Position numbers and translations under genes: made by a program. Under the pieces are notes generated by a model. The model was not told the origin of the DNA, made no database searches, and saw only the letters and a program-made list of their open reading frames with translations. From Deltaproteobacteria bacterium (GTDB lineage: Bacteria; UBA10199; DSSB01), in assembly GCA_021772695.1 (NCBI GenBank), contig JAJFLL010000235.1, forward strand, positions 1 to 20,310: a DNA stretch of 20,310 bases, read 5' to 3'. Shown one piece after another: positions 14,239 to 20,310 of the stretch (positions are counted from its first letter, which is position 1; every line of letters starts with the position of its first letter).

Positions 14239-16356
14239 TTACAAAAGTCTCCAAATCATCAGAGCGATCACTCCGGCGACAGCGATGTATAAATAGTTTT
14301 GCACCAGTCCGGTCTGGGCCTTTCGCAAGGACGCCCCGGCGAAGGAGATGGAATTGCCCACCAAATTCACGAAGCCATCGACCCAACGGTTATCGGTAAA
14401 TCCGGCTACTTTGGAACTGAAACGCACAACGGTTCCGGCAAAATTGACAAAACCATCCACTACTTTTTGGTCAAACAATGCCAGCAATTGGTTGATGCGT
14501 AGCAGGTTATTCACCACCAAGACCTGATAGATTTCGTCCACATAATATTTTTCATGGACCAAGCGATGCAGCCTGGGAAACCGAGTTACGAAACGCGCCG
14601 GCAGATCCTTGCGCTTGGTATATATGTAGACGGCCAGGGCCGATGTTGCCAAGGCGATGGCTACGGAAAATACCATCAGCATGTATTCGATGACCGGGAC
14701 GTCGTGGTGGGCCCCGTGACCCTCACCATGGGCGCCGGCAAATACCGGTGCCAACCACTCCTCAAAAAAGTTTGGAATATGGAAAAAATGCCCCAAGGCG
14801 TAGGGAATTCCTACCAAACCACCGACTACCGATAAAATCGCCAAGACCACCAAGGCAAAGGTCATGGACTTTGGAGATTCGTGGGGGGTGTGATGTTCGT
14901 GTTGATGGGGACCGTGTTCGTCTTCTTCGACTTCATTGGGAGCAATTTCATGGGCTCGCTCCCCCAATTTTCCAAAGAAGGTCATGGCCACCGCACGAAA
15001 CATATAAAAAGCCGTTCCCATAGCGCCCAAGACACCCATGCCCCAAAGCACGTAGTACCAGTATTGATGGCCGCCGGATTCAAAGGTTTTCCACAAGATT
15101 TCGTCCTTAGAAAAGAATCCGGCAAAGGGAAAAATCCCTGCAATGGCAATAGTGGCCAATAGAAAAGTCATGTAGGTGACGGGCATATATTTTTTTAACC
15201 CGCCCATGCGCCGCATATCTTGTTCGTGATGCATGCCCAAGATCACCGAACCGGATCCCAAGAACAGACAAGCCTTAAAGAAGGCATGAGTCATTAGGTG
15301 GAAAATGCCCGCGGTGTAAGCACCGGTGCCCATACCTAAAAACATGTAACCCAATTGGGAAACCGTGGAATAGGCCAATACCTTTTTAATGTCGTTCTGG
15401 GCGAAGCCGATGGTTGCGGCAAATAAGGCGGTCAAGGCCCCCACGGTGGCCACCACCACTAGGGCCTCGGGTGCCAAAGAATAGACGAAATTTAATCGCC
15501 CGATCATATAAATACCTGCGGTCACCATAGTGGCCGCATGGATCAATGCGGAAACCGGTGTGGGGCCGGCCATGGCATCGGGCAACCAAACATATAGGGG
15601 TATTTGTGCCGATTTTCCGGTGGCTCCGATGAACAACAAAATTCCCACCAAGGCCAATAGGGAAATTCCCCCTACCTTGGCGCCCTCTAGGAGATGAACA
15701 TTTTCTTGGATCCCAGAAAAGGCAACGGTGGGATGACCTTGCTGGTATAAAAACCAAAACAACAGGAACAATCCGATCAAGAAGGCGAAGTCACCGATAC
15801 GATTGACGATGAAGGCCTTCATGCCTGCTACCGCATTGGGTTTATGCTCATACCAAAAACCGATGAGCAAATAGGAACACAGCCCTACTCCTTCCCAGCC
15901 GATAAAGAGCATGAAGATATTGTCGCCCATGACCAAGAGCAACATGGCGAAACAAAATAGGTTCAAATAGGTGAAGAATCGGGCGAACCCGGGGTCTTCA
16001 TGCATGTATCCAATGGAATAGACGTGGATTAAAAAACCCACGCCCGTGATGATGAGCATCATCACGGCACTCAGGGGGTCTGCGAGAAAGGCCACGTTGG
16101 CCTCAAGGGAACCGATAGAAATCCACGGGTATAATGTCTTGGTAAAAGACCGGTGTGCGGGATCCATTCCCAGCAGATCGAAAAACACGCCTACGGCAAA
16201 GACAAAGGCCACGAAGATGGCGGTGCAGGCCACGAAGTGCACGAACTTTCGGCTTTTCACGTAGGGCAATCGCAAAAAACAGCCAAGCCCATTGATCAAA
16301 AAACCGATCAACGGAGCCAAGGGAATCACCCAGATATTTTCTAAAAAGAAATGCAT
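14239..16356 (-). CDS. nuoL: NADH-quinone oxidoreductase subunit L, cluster 2 (histidine-rich loops)
   Basis: Distal proton-pumping antiporter-like subunit with the long lateral helix, 705 residues against 642 in cluster 1. Channel residues are recognisable: E155 in GWEGVGLCSYLLIGFW, K248 in GKSAQIPLYVWLPDAMAGP and the HAATMVTAGIYMI helix near 273-285. The extra length lies partly in two polar loops rich in histidine and acid: about 469-493 (EEDEHGPHQHEHHTPHE) and 541-551 (GAHGEGHGAHH). These could bind a metal ion or simply be flexible. ATG 16356 overlaps the nuoK stop (TAATG). A 35-base stretch is identical to the cluster 1 paralogue, at the most conserved motif. Confidence 0.97.
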   Translation of the reverse strand: MHFFLENIWVIPLAPLIGFLINGLGCFLRLPYVKSRKFVHFVACTAIFVAFVFAVGVFFDLLGMDPAHRSFTKTLYPWISIGSLEANVAFLADPLSAVMMLIITGVGFLIHVYSIGYMHEDPGFARFFTYLNLFCFAMLLLVMGDNIFMLFIGWEGVGLCSYLLIGFWYEHKPNAVAGMKAFIVNRIGDFAFLIGLFLLFWFLYQQGHPTVAFSGIQENVHLLEGAKVGGISLLALVGILLFIGATGKSAQIPLYVWLPDAMAGPTPVSALIHAATMVTAGIYMIGRLNFVYSLAPEALVVVATVGALTALFAATIGFAQNDIKKVLAYSTVSQLGYMFLGMGTGAYTAGIFHLMTHAFFKACLFLGSGSVILGMHHEQDMRRMGGLKKYMPVTYMTFLLATIAIAGIFPFAGFFSKDEILWKTFESGGHQYWYYVLWGMGVLGAMGTAFYMFRAVAMTFFGKLGERAHEIAPNEVEEDEHGPHQHEHHTPHESPKSMTFALVVLAILSVVGGLVGIPYALGHFFHIPNFFEEWLAPVFAGAHGEGHGAHHDVPVIEYMLMVFSVAIALATSALAVYIYTKRKDLPARFVTRFPRLHRLVHEKYYVDEIYQVLVVNNLLRINQLLALFDQKVVDGFVNFAGTVVRFSSKVAGFTDNRWVDGFVNLVGNSISFAGASLRKAQTGLVQNYLYIAVAGVIALMIWRLL

Positions 16357-16661
16357 TATCCCTTCAACTCACGAGTTTCAGTGGTGTCGATGGTTTTGAA
16401 ATTTTGGTAAAGCGTCAAACCCACTGCCAATGCTACTGCTGCCTCGGCCGCAGCCAAAACGATTACAAACAAGGCATAGATGGAGCTTTCAATGGTTTGA
16501 TTTCCGTAAAAACCAAAAATCACAATATTGAGGGCCGCAGCATTCAGCACCAACTCGGTACCCAATAAGATACCCAATACGTTCTTGCGAGTGACCACCG
16601 TGTATATTCCCAATACAAAGATCACTGCCGACATCATGAGAAAGTGTTGCATTTGTATCAT
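16356..16661 (-). CDS. nuoK: NADH-quinone oxidoreductase subunit K, cluster 2
   Basis: Three-helix MrpC-like subunit of complex I, 101 residues. Both conserved membrane glutamates are present: E36 in LLGTELVLNAAALN and E72 in LAAAEAAVALAVG. ATG 16661 gives a four-base ATGA overlap with nuoJ; a second in-frame ATG at M4 is possible. The 3' end overlaps nuoL by one base. Confidence 0.97.
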   Translation of the reverse strand: MIQMQHFLMMSAVIFVLGIYTVVTRKNVLGILLGTELVLNAAALNIVIFGFYGNQTIESSIYALFVIVLAAAEAAVALAVGLTLYQNFKTIDTTETRELKG

Positions 16662-17179
16662 GACTTCTTAATGACCTTGACCCCGCGTCGAGCCAAAGCC
16701 ACCGTCCCTACTAAAGTGCCCAGCAATAAAACCGAGGCCAATTCAAATGGAAGCAGATATTCCGTGAGCAAAGCGTTGCCGATGGCCGCCGTAGTCGGGG
16801 CGATTTCCGTGGGCTCGGCAGCCACATACCATTCTGTGGTATAAATCAGCTTTCCCAACAGGATGATTAAAACAATGCAAAGTGGCGCGCTTGCCTTGGT
16901 GGCAATGGACCGATTGGTTAAGGTCACATCACCGATCCCCGAGGTCATCAAGACGGCAAATAAGTAAAGCACCATGATGCCGCCAATGTAGACGAGCAAT
17001 TGGATCACGGCGACAAAGTCGGCGCCCAATAAGACAAAGTAACCCGCTACCCCCACAAAGGCTCCCAAGAGGGCAAAGGCGGAATAGACCAGGTTTCGAG
17101 AAAAGGCGATCAGGCACCCCGCGGCAATTACGATGCCGGAAAGGGCGGCGAAGGCCAAATCTTGCATGGGGGTCATCAT
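16658..17179 (-). CDS. nuoJ: NADH-quinone oxidoreductase subunit J, cluster 2
   Basis: Membrane-arm subunit J, 173 residues. The family pattern is visible: FSRNLVYSAFALLGAFVGVAGYF followed by GADFVAVIQLLVYIGGIMVLYLFAVLM, the helix region expected for NuoJ. Start ATG 17179 is preceded by AAGGGA at seven bases; ATG codons at 17176 and 17167 are alternatives, less well spaced. The gene is separated from nuoI by an unusually long 113-base gap that may hold its own promoter, and it overlaps nuoK by four bases. Confidence 0.95.
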   Translation of the reverse strand: MMTPMQDLAFAALSGIVIAAGCLIAFSRNLVYSAFALLGAFVGVAGYFVLLGADFVAVIQLLVYIGGIMVLYLFAVLMTSGIGDVTLTNRSIATKASAPLCIVLIILLGKLIYTTEWYVAAEPTEIAPTTAAIGNALLTEYLLPFELASVLLLGTLVGTVALARRGVKVIKKS

Positions 17180-17292
17180 CGGCTAATCCCTTAATATTCC
17201 TAAGAATTACACCAGGGCCGCTCGCCTTTTACGTAGGCTTACGCCCGAAGTCAAGCGACCATTCCCTAAAGGGGCTTGAACACATTTCTTCT
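17180..17292. other. nuoI-nuoJ intergenic gap
   Basis: 113 bases inside an otherwise compact operon. It contains a candidate promoter (17226-17254), small dyads (CGTA-ggct-TACG at 17232-17243; ATTC-ctaa-GAAT near 17196-17207) and the nuoJ ribosome site. It does not match the GC-rich repeat and no gene is seen. Confidence 0.6.
17226..17254 (-). promoter_or_regulatory. Candidate internal promoter upstream of nuoJ, cluster 2
   Basis: On the minus strand TTGACT (17254-17249, five of six to the -35 consensus) is followed after exactly 17 bases by TAAAAG (17231-17226, four of six to the -10). It would drive nuoJ to nuoN separately from nuoD, H and I. The evidence is sequence match only. Confidence 0.35.
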
Positions 17293-17823
17293 TTAATTTT
17301 GAGGGGTTTCCGCTGGACTCTCAGGAGCTTCCGGCGCCGCTGGGGCCTCGGCTTCTGGCTTGTCTTTCTTGGGCGGTTTATAGGGGATCACCTTCCCCCC
17401 TTCGGGCACAAAACGCTCGATCATTTGATCTAGCGAATAAGTAGCCCGTTCAAATTCGGGAATAAAATGAATCGAACCGGTGGGACACGGTTCCGTACAC
17501 AGCCCGCAATACATGCACTTGGCCATGTCGATATCGAAATGGGTCATGTACCGGCCCACACCCTCTTCTTTTTCGGTGTCAATCTTGATGCAATCGATGG
17601 GACAGGCTTTTTCACAATTCAGACAAGCGGTGCAAATGTCCATTTCAACGCGAAGCCAACTACGAGATCGCTCAGGAATCATATCGGTGACAGGCATCGG
17701 AGTTTTGTCAGGGTATTGGATGGTGACGGGCTTCCGGAATAGATGAGACATGGTGATGGTAAAGCCTTCAAATACCGAAGTAGCCGCATCTTTGATGTTT
17801 TCAAAATAATTACTAACACTCAT
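17293..17823 (-). CDS. nuoI: NADH-quinone oxidoreductase subunit I (two [4Fe-4S]), the only nuoI in the window
   Basis: 8Fe ferredoxin-type subunit that carries clusters N6a and N6b and passes electrons to N2 in NuoB. Both binding motifs are complete: C64, C67, C70, C74 (CTACLNCEKACP) and C103, C106, C109, C113 (CMYCGLCTEPCP). The N-terminal helix region (YFENIKDAATSVFEGFTITM) is typical. The last 30 or so residues (KPPKKDKPEAEAPAAPEAPE and on) form a Pro/Ala/Glu-rich tail not needed for the fold. Start ATG 17823 has AGAAGGA about nine bases upstream. It follows nuoH by 33 bases. Because cluster 1 lacks nuoI, this protein could in principle serve both complexes, though the sequence cannot show that. 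Confidence 0.97.
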   Translation of the reverse strand: MSVSNYFENIKDAATSVFEGFTITMSHLFRKPVTIQYPDKTPMPVTDMIPERSRSWLRVEMDICTACLNCEKACPIDCIKIDTEKEEGVGRYMTHFDIDMAKCMYCGLCTEPCPTGSIHFIPEFERATYSLDQMIERFVPEGGKVIPYKPPKKDKPEAEAPAAPEAPESPAETPQN

Positions 17824-17856
17824 GCTTTAAATTCCTTCTGCGTAAATTCTCCCTGC

Positions 17857-19059
17857 CTAGACAAATGGATTGAACTCTAAAGTGGCCTTGGTATTTCGCA
17901 ACTGCCAAATCACCCGATAACAATAATAGGCCACAATAAGTCCGGCTACGGCGGTCAATAAATAAGTCATCCAGGGCAACCCTTCGGGCCAAATAATCAT
18001 CCACAAGGCCACGCCCATGACGCAGACAAAGGCCACCGGCACCAGGTATTTCCAGCAAATTTCCATTAACTGATCCATACGAACCCGCGGCAGGGTCCAA
18101 CGCAGTTGAATAATTAAAAAGACGAAGACCAATACCTTTAGGAAAAAAGTGAGAAATTGCAGCACTTGAGGAAACCAAGAGGCGACTCCACCAGCCCACT
18201 CACTAACACCAACGGGAATCTGCCAACCGCCGAGAAATAATACCGTCACCAAAGCACCGATAATGTAGAGGTTGGCCCATTCGGCAAAGAAGATAAATAA
18301 AAAACGCATGCCGGAATATTCCGTATTGTATCCGCTGACCAATTCGGATTCGGCTTCGGGTAAATCAAAGGGTGCCCGGTTGCCTTCAGCCACCAATGAG
18401 GCCAGTAAAATAAAAAAGGCCAAAGGATTGAAGGGATTATTAAAGAGATACCATTGCCAGGGATAAGCGCCTTGTCCCGCAATGATGGTTTGCAGAGACA
18501 AGGATCCTGCCAACAGAATCACACATAAGGCGGCTAGACCTGTGGGGATTTCATAACTGATGATTTGTGCGGCAGCACGCATCCCGCCCAGCATGGACCA
18601 TTTACTACCAGAGCCCCATCCCGCCATCACCAAGCCTACCGCGGTGATGGCCGAGGTGGCGAAGATAAACAGCAAACCCACATTCAAATCAGAAACAATC
18701 AATTTGCTCGAAAAGGGAATGGCCACAAAAGTGGTGAACATCCCTAAAAACACCAAATAGGGCGCCAAGATAAACAGCGGCTTGTCGGCGTCCGTGGGAA
18801 TCAGGTCTTCTTTCATGAGAGATTTGATGCCGTCAGCGAGAAATTGCAGAATACCTTGAGGGCCCACGCGATTGGGGCCAATGCGATCTTGGATACGGGC
18901 GGCGATACGGCGTTCTACAAAACTAGTGATGCCGGCGAAGGGGGCCACAAACAACATCAAAACTACAGCGGAAGCACCGAACATGACGATCAAGTTGACC
19001 GCCCACAGCGGGGCTCCCCAGAGATAGTTTTCATGAATGGTGATCGCAAGCTGTTCCAT
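17857..19059 (-). CDS. nuoH: NADH-quinone oxidoreductase subunit H, cluster 2
   Basis: Quinone-chamber membrane subunit, 400 residues from ATG 19059 (MEQLAITIHENYLWG). A GTG at 19065 in the same frame, with AGGG just before it, is an alternative start adding two residues. Motifs: FVERRIAARIQDRIGPNRVG (48-67), GGMRAAAQIISYEIPTGL, PFDLPEAESELVSGYNTEY, and RWTLPRVRMDQLMEICWK. Unlike NuoH of cluster 1 it has no insertion between FLGGWQ and RWTLPR. Its extra length is instead at the C-terminus, where an additional hydrophobic helix (MTYLLTAVAGLIVAYYCYRV) precedes a short polar tail. It lies between nuoD (24-base gap) and nuoI (33-base gap). Confidence 0.96.
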   Translation of the reverse strand: MEQLAITIHENYLWGAPLWAVNLIVMFGASAVVLMLFVAPFAGITSFVERRIAARIQDRIGPNRVGPQGILQFLADGIKSLMKEDLIPTDADKPLFILAPYLVFLGMFTTFVAIPFSSKLIVSDLNVGLLFIFATSAITAVGLVMAGWGSGSKWSMLGGMRAAAQIISYEIPTGLAALCVILLAGSLSLQTIIAGQGAYPWQWYLFNNPFNPLAFFILLASLVAEGNRAPFDLPEAESELVSGYNTEYSGMRFLFIFFAEWANLYIIGALVTVLFLGGWQIPVGVSEWAGGVASWFPQVLQFLTFFLKVLVFVFLIIQLRWTLPRVRMDQLMEICWKYLVPVAFVCVMGVALWMIIWPEGLPWMTYLLTAVAGLIVAYYCYRVIWQLRNTKATLEFNPFV

Positions 19060-19083
19060 AATCACTCAACCCTAAGAAAAAAA

Positions 19084-20199
19084 TTAACGGTCGATTTCAG
19101 GAGCTACCACGTCCAGGCTGGCGATTAAGGTAACCAGATCGGCCAGCATCATGCCCCGGCTCACTTTTTCGATAATCGACATTCCGGTAAAGGAGCCGGT
19201 ACGAATCCGAACTCGAAAGGCATTTTTAGAACCATCGGAAATCAAATAGTAACCCATGTCTCCCCGAGAAGACTCCGTTCGTACATAGCATTCCCCAACG
19301 GGTGGTTTGAGAGTGGCGGGCACCTTACCCATGATGTCCCCATCGGGAATCTTGGCGAAACACTGTTTCAAGATGCGAATGGACTGTTTGATTTCCCTGA
19401 GTCGCACCACGAAACGATCGAAGCTATCACCCACGGTGCCCTGCTCACCATGTCCGACAATGACGTCAAAATCTAGTTCGGGGTAAACCGAGTAGGGCTC
19501 ATCGCGACGCAGGTCGTAAGTGACCCCTGCTGCCCGTAAATTCGGTCCCACCAAGTTGTAAGCAATGGCGTCTTCGGCATTGATGGTCCCCACATTGGCC
19601 GTACGCTCGATAAAGATTTTATTGCCACCCACCAGGCGATCAAATTCATCAACTAAGGGTTCGAACTGATTCAAAAAACCCAGGCAGTTCTCGGTGAATC
19701 CCGGAGGCATGTCATAACCCACACCGCCGATACGTACGTAATTGTAGGTAAGACGTTGCCCGCAGAGGGCTTCCATCAGGTCGTTGACTTTTTCCCGCTC
19801 CTTCAAGGCATGAATGAATGGTGTTGCCGCTCCCACATCCATGGCCAAGGCACCAAGACATAGCAGATGGGAAATGATGCGATTAAACTCTGAGGAAATG
19901 ACCCGCAGATATTCCGCCCGTTTGGGAATTTCCAACTCCATGAGTTTTTCGACCACCATGGCGTAGCCCAGATTCGCATTCATGGCGGAGAGGTAATCGG
20001 CGCGATCCGTATAGGGCATAAAACCGTTGTAATCGCAGATCTCTCCGATCTTCTCGATACTGCGGTGCAGATAACCCACATCGGGCACTGCTTCGGTCAT
20101 GACTTCCCCGTCACTCTTTACCACGAAACGGATTACCCCGTGGGTGGAAGGGTGCTGGGGACCCATATTAAGCATCATTTCTTCGGTTTGAATCGCCAT
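19084..20199 (-). CDS. nuoD: NADH-quinone oxidoreductase subunit D, cluster 2
   Basis: 49-kDa quinone-site subunit, 371 residues, not fused to NuoC. The quinone-site residues are H20 in HPSTHG and Y69 in DRADYLSAMNAN. Further signatures are VPDVGYLHRSIEKIGE, RIISHLLCLGALAMDVGA, GRGDMGYY-type region (SSRGDMGYYLISDG) and the terminal VVAPEIDR. It is the first gene of cluster 2 in the window; nuoA, nuoB and nuoC of this set are expected beyond the right edge. The ATG at 20199 sits in an AT-rich leader with no good Shine-Dalgarno, and the GC-rich repeat begins 40 bases upstream. Confidence 0.97.
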   Translation of the reverse strand: MAIQTEEMMLNMGPQHPSTHGVIRFVVKSDGEVMTEAVPDVGYLHRSIEKIGEICDYNGFMPYTDRADYLSAMNANLGYAMVVEKLMELEIPKRAEYLRVISSEFNRIISHLLCLGALAMDVGAATPFIHALKEREKVNDLMEALCGQRLTYNYVRIGGVGYDMPPGFTENCLGFLNQFEPLVDEFDRLVGGNKIFIERTANVGTINAEDAIAYNLVGPNLRAAGVTYDLRRDEPYSVYPELDFDVIVGHGEQGTVGDSFDRFVVRLREIKQSIRILKQCFAKIPDGDIMGKVPATLKPPVGECYVRTESSRGDMGYYLISDGSKNAFRVRIRTGSFTGMSIIEKVSRGMMLADLVTLIASLDVVAPEIDR

Positions 20200-20238
20200 A
20201 AAATTTTAAATCGTTGATCTTTCCACTTCAGTTTTAGT
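20200..20238. other. nuoD leader between the GC-rich repeat and the start codon
   Basis: 39 AT-rich bases. CCACT (20223-20227) and AGTGG (20236-20240) form a small dyad around an eight-base loop next to the repeat, perhaps one arm of the inserted unit. No ribosome site is obvious. Confidence 0.4.
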
Positions 20239-20310
20239 GGGTGGCCGGACGGGGGCCCCCCGCCGCCCGCAGTTTACGAGGACGGTGGGGGTGCAGGCCG
20301 GACAGGACCC
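20239..20310 (-). repeat. GC-rich repeat, copy 2 (opposite orientation to copy 1, reaches the window end)
   Basis: Read on the minus strand, this 72-base block starts GGGTCCTGTCCGG and ends CCGGCCACCC, matching the core at 5955-6028 with six substitutions and two one-base gaps. Shared blocks include CTGCACCCCCA, CCGTCCTCG, CTGCGGGCGG and GGGGGGCCCCCG. The block lies directly upstream of nuoD and its far end coincides with the last base of the window. The 22-base flanking arms of copy 1 are not found on the visible side, so the conserved unit is the core alone. Confidence 0.8.

Noticed and set aside
17180..17292. A third copy of the GC-rich repeat in the nuoI-nuoJ gap
   Set aside because: None of the core blocks (GGGTCCTGTCCGG, CTGCACCCCCA, CCGTCCTCG, CCGGCCACCC) occurs there.
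1..20310. CRISPR arrays, tRNA or rRNA genes, transposase genes
   Set aside because: No regularly spaced direct repeats, no tRNA-like cloverleaf stretches and no transposase-like frames were seen in the few non-coding stretches.

Overview
The window is almost entirely respiratory complex I (proton-pumping NADH:quinone oxidoreductase) genes. It holds two separate nuo clusters, both on the minus strand, so each is read from high to low coordinates. A single small gene on the plus strand lies between them. The organism is most likely a Gram-negative bacterium of balanced GC content. The two complex I types and the secreted Tudor-knot protein recall deltaproteobacterial or Bdellovibrionota-like lineages, but this placement is a weak inference.

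Cluster 2 (about 20199 down to 11218) reads nuoD-H-I-J-K-L-M-N and enters the window after its nuoABC genes, which presumably lie beyond the right edge. No nuoE, nuoF or nuoG lies among the visible genes, as in the 11-subunit type of complex I that takes electrons from a donor other than the standard NADH module. Its nuoI has all eight cluster cysteines. A 113-base gap with a possible internal promoter separates nuoI from nuoJ.

The centre (11217 to 10445) carries a plus-strand gene for a 141-residue exported protein made of two Tudor-knot/chromo-barrel repeats. A 311-base divergent intergenic region follows. It holds a perfect 14+14 base AT-rich palindrome, a small dyad and a candidate nuoA promoter.

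Cluster 1 (10444 down to the left edge) reads nuoA-B-C-D-E-F-G-H-J-K-L-M, with nuoM cut by the edge. It has the full NADH-oxidising module (E, F, G), but nuoI is missing: nuoH and nuoJ overlap by four bases where nuoI normally sits. NuoG is shortened inside its molybdopterin-like domain yet keeps all its cluster ligands, and NuoH carries about 80 extra residues with two probable membrane helices. Genes are tightly packed, with TAATG, TGATG and ATGA overlaps.

The main break in cluster 1 is a 161-base gap between nuoF and nuoG. It is filled by a GC-rich repeat of about 74 bases set between perfect 22-base inverted arms. A second copy, in the opposite orientation, lies just upstream of nuoD of cluster 2 and runs to the last base of the window. 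The points most worth attention are the missing nuoI beside a second complex I cluster that has one, the dispersed GC-rich element inside complex I operons, and the exported tandem Tudor-knot protein.
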